DNA from: JAUMWX01 sp023394215
GTDB taxonomy: Bacteria > Bacillota > Clostridia > Tissierellales > Peptoniphilaceae
Reading direction: 5' to 3' (one strand)
Length of the DNA: 64,000 bases
Assembly: GCA_050313995.1 (NCBI GenBank)
Contig: JBNPMM010000002.1
This document shows, piece after piece, positions 34,486 to 42,261 of the stretch; within the stretch, counting starts at the first letter, position 1, and each line of letters starts with the position of its first letter. The notes beneath the pieces were generated by a model, which saw nothing but the letters and a program-made list of their open reading frames with translations, did no database searches and was not told where the DNA came from. A program made the position numbers and the translations under genes.

Positions 34486-34657
34486 ATTTACAAACTTTCC
34501 AATATTCAAAACCGCCATCATAAGGCTCATAATATTTATCGGCACTCCCCACGAAAGAATTCTCTATCTTCTGTATGATTTTGTCGCTATCATTTGCCTT
34601 ACACGAAGTCAATACAAGTAAAAACTCAACTAATAAAATTTTAAATTTAATCTTCAT
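34433..34657 (-). CDS. Small putative lipoprotein, unknown function
   Basis: 74 residues. A short basic start and hydrophobic core end in lipobox LTSC (Cys19), followed by a charged mature part with GSADKYYEPYDGGFEYWKVC. The 3' end overlaps the last 53 bases of the GNAT gene on the other strand. There is no clear ribosome site before the ATG at 34657, which lies 12 bases after the neighbouring exported protein, so translation may be coupled. It may be a shortened remnant of a longer lipoprotein. No family recognised. Confidence 0.45.
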   Translation of the reverse strand: MKIKFKILLVEFLLVLTSCKANDSDKIIQKIENSFVGSADKYYEPYDGGFEYWKVCKFTYLYRNIDKQVSDFRL

Positions 34658-34669
34658 TTCAGATTTATT

Positions 34670-35170
34670 TTAAATTAGGTGTATATAAATATTACCTAAA
34701 AATATGCTATATATTTTATTTAATACTTCATCATAATGGGGTTTTACATAATCCGATAACAATACTTCAATAAACTTTTTCTCCCTATAATCTCTTTCTT
34801 CTTTTTTAACTTTTATCAGAACATTTAAATAATCCGATCTGCTTTTTAAAGTTGCTAAAGGCTCATAATTGTCTTCCAGTACTTTCAAAGCCAACAAGGG
34901 ATCATCATATAAAAAGAAAAGTGTTCTATACGGGTTATTTAAACATAATTCAAGTAAATCTTTCGTATCCAAATTTCTATAGTCCTGTGTCTTAGGATTA
35001 AGATTTTGTATTCTGCTCGCAATATCTTTATTCTTATCTTGTTTCTGATCTGAGGCTTTTAATTCTTCCAACTCTTTTTTTAATATATTGTCATTAGATT
35101 CTTTAGCTGAGGATATACCGGTCAACATCAATATCAGTAAAAAACTCATAACAATAAAAAATCTTTTCAT
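34670..35170 (-). CDS. Exported protein of unknown function
   Basis: 166 residues. A signal peptide of about 22 residues ending TGISSAKES is followed by a Lys/Asp/Gln-rich linker. The domain then reads LDTKDLLELCLNNPYRTLFF, LYDDPLLALKVLEDNYEPL and ATLKSRSDYLNVLIKVKKEE. From memory, the L-x2-C-L-N-x-P ... L-x4-R-x-D pattern resembles a group of secreted proteins of unknown function in Firmicutes and Bacteroidetes that begin with a 'TxELLxxCLxYP' unit. This is a resemblance, not a search result. The start follows GGGGGGAGATC. It forms a small exported-protein pair with the lipoprotein downstream. Confidence 0.6.
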   Translation of the reverse strand: MKRFFIVMSFLLILMLTGISSAKESNDNILKKELEELKASDQKQDKNKDIASRIQNLNPKTQDYRNLDTKDLLELCLNNPYRTLFFLYDDPLLALKVLEDNYEPLATLKSRSDYLNVLIKVKKEERDYREKKFIEVLLSDYVKPHYDEVLNKIYSIFLGNIYIHLI

Positions 35171-35471
35171 GATCTCCCCCCTTTATATTTTCTATACAAA
35201 TTGAAAACAACTGACACCTCTAAAATACTAAATTATATAAACATTTCACCCCCATAAAATATATAATTCTTCCTATGCCTTTTAACCCTTTTTATTTTTA
35301 TGCCCAAATATTATACATATAAACATTATGGTATGTATATACAAAAAAAAACACCTCATCATCACCTTAATTTTAAACATTTACTTCATAATAATAAAAT
35401 TAAGTATCTCATAATAATATTTCTTTGCCCTACAATATATATAAAATTTTTATAAAAGTATTTAAAATTAA

Positions 35472-35539
35472 AATAACGTGCTATGATTAATATAAAAACC
35501 CTAATTTCTAAGTCTTTTTAATGCTTATAACACGCTATT
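35472..35539 (-). terminator. Long-loop hairpin after the DeoR gene (probable operon end)
   Basis: As minus-strand RNA, AATAGCGTGTTAT (35539-35527) pairs with ATAGCACGTTATT (35484-35472) over 13 pairs with two G-U; the plus-strand copy would have two mismatches. The loop is 42 bases, and TTTAATTTT follows. The polarity of the wobbles argues that the minus strand is the functional RNA. The rest of the 35171-35566 stretch is very AT-rich and shows no gene. Confidence 0.4.
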
Positions 35540-35566
35540 TCTTTTATTTATAATATTTTTAAGTTA

Positions 35567-36253
35567 CTACTCAGATATAAGTTCAACACCTTCAAAGTCC
35601 GCAAACTTCGAAAACCCCCTCCTGTTTTTCTTGCTTGAATCAGCCAAAATATAAGCTTTTTGAGAATTTTTTATGGCCAAAGACTTCTTTCTGGATTCTC
35701 TTTCATCAAATGTATAGTAAGCCTCCCCTTCAACATATCCGTTTGATCCTATAAAAGCCTTATCAAAAAACATGTCTTCAAGCATTTTTTCGGCATAGGA
35801 ACCGACAATAGACGATAATTTATCCTCAATAAAGCCTCCCAATACGATGCACTTAATCCCTTGCTTAGGCAAAAATTCCGTAATCATAATGTTTGAGGTA
35901 ACAATGGTAACCCTATCGGCATCTATGTACTTAACCATAGCAAGAGGAGTTGTTCCGGAATCTATGTATATGTAATCTCCATTCTTGACCAACTTAGCAG
36001 CCTTCTTACCTATTTTCTCCTTAAGTTCGGAATTAATAACGGTTTTTTGATAGTAAGATTTTTCTACATCTTCAACCGCCCTTACACCACCACCCCTTAG
36101 AGAAACTACCAGATTTTTTCCTTCTAAAACCTTAATATCTCTTCTTATGGTAGATTCCGATACATCAAAAAGTTCCACCAAGTCCTTGATATAAAGTATT
36201 TCATTGTTATTCAGTTCTTCCAATATGGAATTTTGTCTTAAATCTTGAATCAT
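35567..36253 (-). CDS. DeoR-family transcriptional regulator of the sugar operon
   Basis: 228 residues. N-terminal DeoR helix-turn-helix: RQNSILEELNNNEILYIKDL then FDVSESTIRRDIKVLEGKN (residues about 6-50). The C-terminal DeoRC sensor domain has YIYIDSGTTPLAMVKYI, TIVTSNIMI, VLGGFIEDKLSSIVG and DKAFIGSNGY. Such regulators sense sugar phosphates, which here would be a product of the operon's own kinase. Its first 47 bases lie inside the end of the kinase gene, with GAGGTAGAAA as ribosome site. Confidence 0.9.
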   Translation of the reverse strand: MIQDLRQNSILEELNNNEILYIKDLVELFDVSESTIRRDIKVLEGKNLVVSLRGGGVRAVEDVEKSYYQKTVINSELKEKIGKKAAKLVKNGDYIYIDSGTTPLAMVKYIDADRVTIVTSNIMITEFLPKQGIKCIVLGGFIEDKLSSIVGSYAEKMLEDMFFDKAFIGSNGYVEGEAYYTFDERESRKKSLAIKNSQKAYILADSSKKNRRGFSKFADFEGVELISE

Positions 36254-37157
36254 TTTCTACCTCATCTATTTTAGGCATTGCAGATTGAGCCCCAACTTTG
36301 GCAACAGTTTTAGACGCTATAAAAGCCGCAAAATTACAGGCCTCTCTTATAGTATAACCTTTTTTGTAAGCGTAGGCAAATGCTCCTATAAACGAGTCCC
36401 CTGCTCCGGTTGTATCCTCAAGGGCATCCGGTTTTACGGCATCCACAACCCCTTTTTCTCCCATGGTAAAATAGACAGACCCCTTTTCTCCCAATGTGAT
36501 TATCAGGTTCGTTCCAAGTTTTTTCGCAAAATTTTCCCCATACAACAAGGCCTTCTCAGGAGTACCGACATCAAGACCTATATAAAACTCAGCTTCACTC
36601 TCATTAACAATTAGTATATCAACAGCACTCAAAGCATCAAAACTTATATCTTTAGCCGGTGCCGCATTTAAAATGATTTTAACACCCCTATCTTTAGCTT
36701 TCTTTATAAGATATTTTACACTTTCAACAGGAATCTCGAGCTGTAAAATCAAAAGATCGGTATCAAGTATGTCATCAATATTTTTATTTATATACTCAAT
36801 ATCAACATCAAAATTGGCTCCCGGATATATATTGGCATATACACTTCCGTCCTTAAGTATATTAACCAATCCCATACCTGTCGGAGACTTAGTTTGAGAT
36901 ACATGATTCATATCAAGTTTTTCATCCTTAACATTATTTATAATAAAATCTCCAAAAACATCCAAACCCAAGCAACCAAAAAATTTCACTCCCAAACCAA
37001 GCCTTGCCGCCTGAAAAGCCTGATTTATCCCCTTTCCGCCGGCACTGTGAGTTATACTGTCCACACTAAAAGTTTCACCTTTATTCGGTAACCTGTCCGC
37101 AACGGTCATAATATCATAATTTAAACTTCCAACTACTACAAGATCTTTCATAGTCAT
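36207..37157 (-). CDS. PfkB-family sugar kinase (ribokinase-like)
   Basis: 316 residues. N-terminal DLVVVGSLNYDIMTVADRLP with the PfkB signature SAGGKGINQAFQAARLG near residue 38 (GGKGxNQA as in ribokinase), and the C-terminal ATP/anion-hole motif LEDTTGAGDSFIGAFAYA with the catalytic aspartate. Phosphorylates a sugar, probably the product of the upstream isomerase. Substrate unknown; ribose, fructose or a rare ketose are all possible. It shares ATGA with the permease stop and overlaps the regulator gene at its 3' end. Confidence 0.88.
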   Translation of the reverse strand: MTMKDLVVVGSLNYDIMTVADRLPNKGETFSVDSITHSAGGKGINQAFQAARLGLGVKFFGCLGLDVFGDFIINNVKDEKLDMNHVSQTKSPTGMGLVNILKDGSVYANIYPGANFDVDIEYINKNIDDILDTDLLILQLEIPVESVKYLIKKAKDRGVKIILNAAPAKDISFDALSAVDILIVNESEAEFYIGLDVGTPEKALLYGENFAKKLGTNLIITLGEKGSVYFTMGEKGVVDAVKPDALEDTTGAGDSFIGAFAYAYKKGYTIREACNFAAFIASKTVAKVGAQSAMPKIDEVENDSRFKTKFHIGRTE

Positions 37158-38131
37158 TTTTTCCCTTCGGATTTTAAAAATAGTTTCTTAAATTTTACCT
37201 TGTTTTTAATTATATCAAAATATACTGCAACAATGATTATGGAACCTGTTGCTATGTATTGCCAGAAAGTGTCCACCCCAAGAACTACTAAGCCTACTTT
37301 TAAAGCTTGCAATAAAATAGATCCAAGAAAAGCACCGAATATAGAACCTACTCCTCCCGCCAAGCTTGTTCCGCCAACAGCCGTTGCAGCTATAGCATTC
37401 GTTTCATAACCTTGCCCCGCAGCAGGTTCTCCTGTACCAAGTTTAGCCAAAGTTACCATCGCTGTTAATGCGACCATAATACCACAAATTACATATGCCC
37501 AAATCTTTGTTCGATCAACATTTACTCCCGATAATCTTGTTGCCTCTTCATTGTTGCCGGTTGAATAAAGATAAGTTCCAAGCCTTGTTCTTTTTAGCAA
37601 AATAGATGAAGTTATCATTGCAATTATAAATATGACCACAGAACTGGAAATCGGACCGACTATATCTCCATCAAATAAATTTCTAAAGCTTTGCGGTATA
37701 TTCAAAACAGGCCATCCACCTGTTATCAAGTAAGCAATGCCCCTATATACACTGCTTGCACCCATAGTTGCAATAAACGGTTGCAATTTCATCTTTGTTA
37801 CCAAAAATCCGTTGATAAATCCCAAGCCCGCTCCAAGTCCGATTCCTACCAAGGCAGCAATGTATATATTTAAACCGAGCCCTAAAAGCTTACCAACCAC
37901 TACCAATACAACCGCCATTGATGAACCTACAGACAACTCTATACCCCCGGTAATAATGACAAGAGTCATACCTAAGGCCAACAATCCGTTAATTACTGTT
38001 TGATCCAATATATCAACAAGATTTCTGGGAGTTAGATATAAGGGGTTCAAAATACCGAATAATCCCATTAATAAAAATAAAGCTATAAAAATTCCTAATT
38101 CTCTTGAAAATTTTGAAAATATCTTTTTCAT
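37154..38131 (-). CDS. Sugar ABC importer permease (RbsC/AlsC type)
   Basis: 325 residues, eight or more membrane helices. CUT2 permease marks are LALGMTLVIITGGIELSVGS, INGFLVTKMKLQPFIATMGA, the coupling region GNNEEATRLSGVNVDRTKI and ATAVGGTSLAGGVGSIFGAF. One base downstream of the ATPase gene. The substrate is a pentose or hexose; the group includes ribose, allose and psicose systems. Confidence 0.92.
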   Translation of the reverse strand: MKKIFSKFSRELGIFIALFLLMGLFGILNPLYLTPRNLVDILDQTVINGLLALGMTLVIITGGIELSVGSSMAVVLVVVGKLLGLGLNIYIAALVGIGLGAGLGFINGFLVTKMKLQPFIATMGASSVYRGIAYLITGGWPVLNIPQSFRNLFDGDIVGPISSSVVIFIIAMITSSILLKRTRLGTYLYSTGNNEEATRLSGVNVDRTKIWAYVICGIMVALTAMVTLAKLGTGEPAAGQGYETNAIAATAVGGTSLAGGVGSIFGAFLGSILLQALKVGLVVLGVDTFWQYIATGSIIIVAVYFDIIKNKVKFKKLFLKSEGKK

Positions 38132-39610
38132 TTATCCCTCCATAGAATATGATAAAATTTCACTTTCAGTTAAGTTTGCACCGTTTAATTCGATGATTTT
38201 TCTACCCTCACGCATTACTATCAACCTGTCACTCATTCCTATTACTTCCGGAAGTTCGGAAGAAACCATTATAATAGATTTTCCTTGATGTACCAAATCT
38301 TCCATTACCGAATATATTTCCGCCTTTCCTCCTACATCTATTCCCTTTGTAGGTTCATCAAAAACAATGATTTCCGAATCGGTAGACAACCATTTCCCAA
38401 TTATAACCTTTTGTGCATTTCCACCGCTCAAGGAAGCCGTGATATAGTCCGGGTCCTTGGGATGGACTCTTAACCTTTCCATCTTCTCCTTAGCATTTAT
38501 CTTAGTTTTATTTCTATCAACAAATATACCCTTCATATTTTTTTCAAGAGAAGCTAAAGACATATTTTGTTCATTGGTAAAATTTTTTACAATACCTTGA
38601 GTCTTCCTATTTTCAGGTATAAGAGCAATACAATTTTTTACAGCCGTTGACGGACTTGTTATATCAACCTCTTTACCCTTAATATATATCTTTCCTCCCG
38701 ACTTTTTATACCTTCCGAATAGAGTAAGCATAACATCTGTTCTTTTAGACCCCACCAAACCGAAAAAAGATAATATTTCACCCTTCTTTAACTCAAAATT
38801 TATATCTTTAAAAACCCCCTCCAGACTTAAATTTTCAACTTTTAATACAACTTCATCCGAAGCACATTTTTCTTTTTTTCTAACTGCAAAACTTGAAACA
38901 TCTCTGCCAACCATATTGTTTATGAGTTCCTGCTTAGTTATTTTATCGATATCATAGATCCCTACATATCCTCCATCCCTAAGTATGGTTGCCCTATCCG
39001 CTATTTTAAAAACCTCGTCCAATCTATGGGTAACGTATAATATTGTTATACCTGCATTTTTTAGTTCCTTTATTACCCCTAAAAGAGTTTCTACTTCTTT
39101 ATCACTCAATGCTGATGTAGGTTCGTCAAAAGAAATTATTTTTGCATTTTGATACAAAGCCTTAGCTATGGCTATCATCTGTACCTCACCTACACTCAAA
39201 TTCTTTACACCGCTTCTACTGTTAAATTTACAACCCAACCTTTCCAGAAAAATATCGGTTGTACTATATAACTTATCATAATCTATCATAAAACCTTTTT
39301 TGGGCTCATAACCAAGGGCTATATTTTGACCGGCACTAAGCTCCGTAACACTCATAACCTCTTGATGCACCTTTGATATTCCTGCATCTATAGCTTCGGT
39401 AGCATTTTTAAATCTTACATTAACCCCATCTATTTCAACATTTCCGCTAAATTCAGAATATATACCGTGCAAAATATTTAATAGTGTGGATTTTCCCGCC
39501 CCGTTTTCTCCCAAAAGAGCATGTATTTCACCTTTTTTTATTTCAAAATTAATATCATTAAGGGCTGCATTTTTTCCAAATCTCTTGCTTATATTCTTAA
39601 AAGTAATCAT
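38132..39610 (-). CDS. Sugar ABC importer double ATP-binding subunit (RbsA/AlsA type)
   Basis: 492 residues. The first ABC module has Walker A GENGAGKST near residue 33, NLSVGEVQMIAIAKALYQ and IISFDEPTSALS. The second has the degenerate loop FGLVGSKRTDVMLTLFG, LSGGNAQKVIIGKWL and IIVFDEPTKGIDVGG. The gene begins ATGATG; the second ATG (39610) is better spaced from AGGAGGG than the first (39613). It is separated from the receptor gene by a small hairpin. Confidence 0.93.
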   Translation of the reverse strand: MITFKNISKRFGKNAALNDINFEIKKGEIHALLGENGAGKSTLLNILHGIYSEFSGNVEIDGVNVRFKNATEAIDAGISKVHQEVMSVTELSAGQNIALGYEPKKGFMIDYDKLYSTTDIFLERLGCKFNSRSGVKNLSVGEVQMIAIAKALYQNAKIISFDEPTSALSDKEVETLLGVIKELKNAGITILYVTHRLDEVFKIADRATILRDGGYVGIYDIDKITKQELINNMVGRDVSSFAVRKKEKCASDEVVLKVENLSLEGVFKDINFELKKGEILSFFGLVGSKRTDVMLTLFGRYKKSGGKIYIKGKEVDITSPSTAVKNCIALIPENRKTQGIVKNFTNEQNMSLASLEKNMKGIFVDRNKTKINAKEKMERLRVHPKDPDYITASLSGGNAQKVIIGKWLSTDSEIIVFDEPTKGIDVGGKAEIYSVMEDLVHQGKSIIMVSSELPEVIGMSDRLIVMREGRKIIELNGANLTESEILSYSMEG

Positions 39611-39649
39611 CATACCCTCCTAAAGTGACTTTAATCTATATATCAATTA

Positions 39650-39669
39650 TCCCGATACTAAGATCGGGA
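39650..39669 (-). terminator. Intercistronic hairpin between receptor and ATPase genes
   Basis: TCCCGAT (39650-39656) and ATCGGGA (39663-39669) with a six-base loop. There is no clear T-run, so it may stabilise the upstream receptor mRNA more than terminate. It is in the same position as the mglB-mglA hairpin. Confidence 0.5.
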
Positions 39670-39687
39670 CAATTAATACAATTATTT

Positions 39688-40752
39688 TTATTCAAACACG
39701 GGATCTACCCAATTAATTATTTCTTTGGCATCCTTATCAACATTTGTACTGTCTATCAAAGCTTGAGGTGTCCAAACTACTCTCGGTATTTCTTGACCGG
39801 CTATAACTCTTAACATCATTTCACTTGCTATTTGAGCCTTATACAGCGGGAAAGAATCAATAGTTGCATCAAGCTCTCCCTTTCTTATTGATTCATAAGC
39901 CTCACCTATACCATCAACTCCCACAACTAAAATATCCTTGCCGGATTGATTAACCGCTTCCTGCACACCCAGTGCCATAGTATCGTTATTGCAGAAAATA
40001 GCCTTTATTTCAGGGTATTGCTTTATCCATGTTTCCGCTAAATCCTTCGCCTTAGCCCTATCCCAGTCTGCATTTTGCTTAGCAACGACCTTCATATCAG
40101 GTGCATTTTTAGCTATCCAATCTTCAAAACCTGATGTTCTTTGCCTTGCCGCAAACGCCTTAGGCATACCTATTACTATAGCAACCTCACCCTTCTTATC
40201 AAGCTTATTGGCTATCCATTCAGCAGCCAATTCACCATTTTGATTAGCCTTTGGACCTACAAATGAAGGTGCATTCGCTATTAAACCGTCGTTTACATTT
40301 ATTACAGGAATATTTGCCTTTTTAGCATCTTCTACTCCCGGAACCAAGTTCCCGTCAGAAATCGGCGATAGCAAAAGCCCACTCACCTTCTTATTTATCA
40401 TATCGCTTACTATAGATAATTGACCCTGTTCATCATTTTCACCTTGGGCCGACCTCACATCAACTGTAATATCTAAACCTTGAGCTTTAGCCTTAGTTTG
40501 AAATTCTTCATAACCTTGTTTCAATGTTCTCCAATATTCATTTTCAAAGGATTTTGCAACTGCACCGAGTATTACTGAACCGGTCGGTTTCTTAATATTA
40601 CCAAGTTCTTTTCTAATTTCGGAAATTTCTTTTCCTTTTTCATTATCCGGATTAAACTCCGCCCCTGAATTTCCTGTATTGGAAGAGTTTCCCCCGCATG
40701 CACTCAAGCTTAATACCAAGACCAAACTTAAAAACGCAAACAATTTTTTCAT
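39688..40752 (-). CDS. Sugar-binding lipoprotein of the ABC importer
   Basis: 354 residues. Signal peptide with lipobox LSAC (Cys19), then a Gly/Ser/Asn linker and a type 1 periplasmic binding fold. Marks are SVILGAVAKSFENEYWRTLK, VSGLLLSPISDGNLVPGVED, IPVINVNDGL, and AIFCNNDTMALGVQEAVNQS with GVDGIGEAYESI, a pattern shared with ribose/allose-type receptors. It differs in sequence from MglB of this window. Its start codon shares one base with the isomerase stop (TAATG). Confidence 0.9.
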   Translation of the reverse strand: MKKLFAFLSLVLVLSLSACGGNSSNTGNSGAEFNPDNEKGKEISEIRKELGNIKKPTGSVILGAVAKSFENEYWRTLKQGYEEFQTKAKAQGLDITVDVRSAQGENDEQGQLSIVSDMINKKVSGLLLSPISDGNLVPGVEDAKKANIPVINVNDGLIANAPSFVGPKANQNGELAAEWIANKLDKKGEVAIVIGMPKAFAARQRTSGFEDWIAKNAPDMKVVAKQNADWDRAKAKDLAETWIKQYPEIKAIFCNNDTMALGVQEAVNQSGKDILVVGVDGIGEAYESIRKGELDATIDSFPLYKAQIASEMMLRVIAGQEIPRVVWTPQALIDSTNVDKDAKEIINWVDPVFE

Positions 40753-41693
40753 TATTTTCCTCCTAAATTTTTTTCTAATATATCAATAAGCATATTGCTT
40801 ACCAAAATTGCATTATTTTCATTTATCTTATTCTCAATATTTTCAATTCCGTAGTTATCAATGATTTTTTCCAAGAAGGTACACATCCTCATATTAAACA
40901 AAGTCTCTTCTCTTGCCCTCTCTCTCTTTGGAAATGTATCAAAATATATCACCCCGTCAAAATTATGTTTTTTTAGATAATACATAGTTTCAAGAGTTTG
41001 CCAAAAAGTATTGGTTCCGACCATATGCCCATCATCAAAAGACCCGTGGCCGTCATTAAGGTGAACATTATATAAAATCCCTCTTTCCAAAGCACTTGCA
41101 ACTACAAAAGCCGGACTTTCCCTTTTCATAAGCACATGACAATAATCTACAGTCACTCCGAAATTCTTTTCATCGACATCATTTACCAAAAGCCCGGCTG
41201 TACCAAAACTGTCAATTAGGGCTGTAGCCCTTTCCTCATATGGCTTATATTCTATACTTACCTTTTTGCTTGTTGATTGTGCCACCTTTTTTAGAATATT
41301 GACTATTTGTTTCCAAGCCCTCGTATAATTGAGTTGAAAACTGTAATCAAATCCGTCGTGCCCCAACCAAAATATAATTTGACTACCTTTTAAAGCCTCA
41401 CAAACCTCTACCGCTTCCAGCGAAAGTTTTTCAGCTTCTCTACCAATTTCAGGATCCAAGTTTCCCAAGTCTCCATTTATAAATTTATCTCTGAATCTCA
41501 GATTGACAGCATTTAACTTTAGCCCGTTCTTATCAAGGAGTTTTTTTACTTCCTCAAGACTCTTACTTTTAAAATGCTCCGGATAATTTAAATCAACATA
41601 ATCCAAACCTTCTATCGAACCTATTTGCGACAAACTCTCATCCAAGGATAAACCTTCCCCCAAATACGAGTTTATTCTCGTCGAATATTTCAT
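40752..41693 (-). CDS. Sugar isomerase/epimerase (xylose isomerase-like TIM barrel)
   Basis: 313 residues, first gene of the sugar operon, behind AAGGAGGGACG. Likely metal ligands of the TIM-barrel isomerases are visible: Glu and Lys in VSIEYKPYEER, Asp/His in VTVDYCHVLM, His with Asp-Asp in LYNVHLNDGHGSFDDG, and Asp in GVIYFDTFP. From memory this E-x-K, D-x2-H, H, D-D set recalls L-rhamnose isomerase of the Pseudomonas type and its relatives, more than tagatose 3-epimerases. No aldolase or FGGY kinase for a rhamnose route is present. Aldose-ketose isomerisation or C3 epimerisation of an imported sugar before phosphorylation is inferred. Confidence 0.75.
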   Translation of the reverse strand: MKYSTRINSYLGEGLSLDESLSQIGSIEGLDYVDLNYPEHFKSKSLEEVKKLLDKNGLKLNAVNLRFRDKFINGDLGNLDPEIGREAEKLSLEAVEVCEALKGSQIIFWLGHDGFDYSFQLNYTRAWKQIVNILKKVAQSTSKKVSIEYKPYEERATALIDSFGTAGLLVNDVDEKNFGVTVDYCHVLMKRESPAFVVASALERGILYNVHLNDGHGSFDDGHMVGTNTFWQTLETMYYLKKHNFDGVIYFDTFPKRERAREETLFNMRMCTFLEKIIDNYGIENIENKINENNAILVSNMLIDILEKNLGGK

Positions 41694-41723
41694 ATGAAAA
41701 CGTCCCTCCTTCTTTTGCTTTCA

Positions 41724-41752
41724 ATTTTATTCTCATTTTCTTATTTTGTCAA
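41724..41752 (-). promoter_or_regulatory. Promoter of the sugar isomerase-ABC-kinase-DeoR operon
   Basis: On the minus strand TTGACA (41752-41747), a 17-base spacer and TAAAAT (41729-41724), 31 bases before the ATG. The surrounding DNA has repeated GAAA/TGAAA units (GAAAATAAATGAAATAAAT just upstream of the -35, GAAAATGAG in the spacer) that could be the DeoR operator. Confidence 0.7.
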
Positions 41753-41903
41753 TTTATTTCATTTATTTTCATTATTAATCATATAAAGTCGTTTAATCTA
41801 CCTAAAATTTGCTTAAAATATGAAAAATATAGTCCAAACTAACTTTTCAAGATTTTTTTTCATATTTCATCAAAATGCTGCTAAATAAATTAATATAAAA
41901 CAC

Positions 41904-41932
41904 TTGACATTTAAATTTTATTAAGTTATCAT
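41904..41932 (+). promoter_or_regulatory. Promoter of the T-box leader
   Basis: TTGACA (41904-41909), a 17-base spacer and TATCAT (41927-41932). The transcript would start near 41940, directly before Stem I of the T-box. Confidence 0.75.
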
Positions 41933-42136
41933 ATGTAAAAATCAAAATCGGTGATGCAAAGAGTAGTATACATGGACTTTACAGCGAGTTGCGTTTGGTG
42001 TGAGGCAATAAATGAAGTGTCTATGAAGAGAGTTGCTGAGATGGATAGGACAAAGGTTTCGAGTATCTTATCCCGCTAAATGGCGTTATATTTTGAGTTG
42101 GTTATTTTAACTATTAGAGTGGTACCGCGGTCTTTC

Positions 42137-42159
42137 GTCTCTTGTTTGAGACTTTTTTT
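42137..42159 (+). terminator. T-box terminator 1
   Basis: GTCTC (42137-42141) pairs with GAGAC (42148-42152), followed by seven T. It competes with the first antiterminator at 42116-42130. Confidence 0.75.
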
Positions 42160-42211
42160 GTTTTAAACACACTTTTAGTAAAATCACCAAAAAGAGTGGC
42201 ACCACGGTATT

Positions 42212-42237
42212 ATCGTCTCTTACGAGGCGATTTTTTG
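42212..42237 (+). terminator. T-box terminator 2
   Basis: ATCGTCTC (42212-42219) pairs with GAGGCGAT (42224-42231), eight pairs with one G-U, loop TTAC, then six T. It ends 24 bases before the ATG of the transporter gene. Confidence 0.8.
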
Positions 42238-42261
42238 TTTTAAATTAATATGGAGGTTATT

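Larger units (their letters stand above)
41940..42240 (+). promoter_or_regulatory. T-box riboswitch with two serial antiterminator/terminator modules
   Basis: tRNA-sensing leader of the amino-acid ABC transporter. Stem I: GCAA (41956-41959) pairs with TTGC (42033-42036), then an AGTA loop (41962-41965). Next comes a stem CATGGACTT with AAGT-CTATG, and the distal GAGTTGC...GGTGTGAGGC part (41985-42006). In the specifier loop GAAGAGAG, the usual GAA-N-NNN-R layout puts AGA (Arg) at 42029-42031. Module 1 is AGAGTGGTACCGCGG (42116-42130) with stem GTCTC/GAGAC and T7 (42137-42159). Module 2 is AGAGTGGCACCACGG (42193-42207) with stem ATCGTCTC/GAGGCGAT and T6 (42212-42237). No second Stem I fits between them. 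The Arg assignment is by pattern only; AAG (Lys) or GAG (Glu) in the same loop is not excluded. Confidence 0.85.

Noticed and set aside
40752..41693. D-tagatose/psicose 3-epimerase as a firm call
   Set aside because: The ligand pattern (E-x-K, D-x2-H, D-D) differs from what is expected of that family; only a general isomerase/epimerase call is kept.
42160..42240. A second complete T-box riboswitch
   Set aside because: Only 33 bases lie between terminator 1 and the second T-box sequence, so no Stem I or specifier can fit. It is reported as a repeated decision module.
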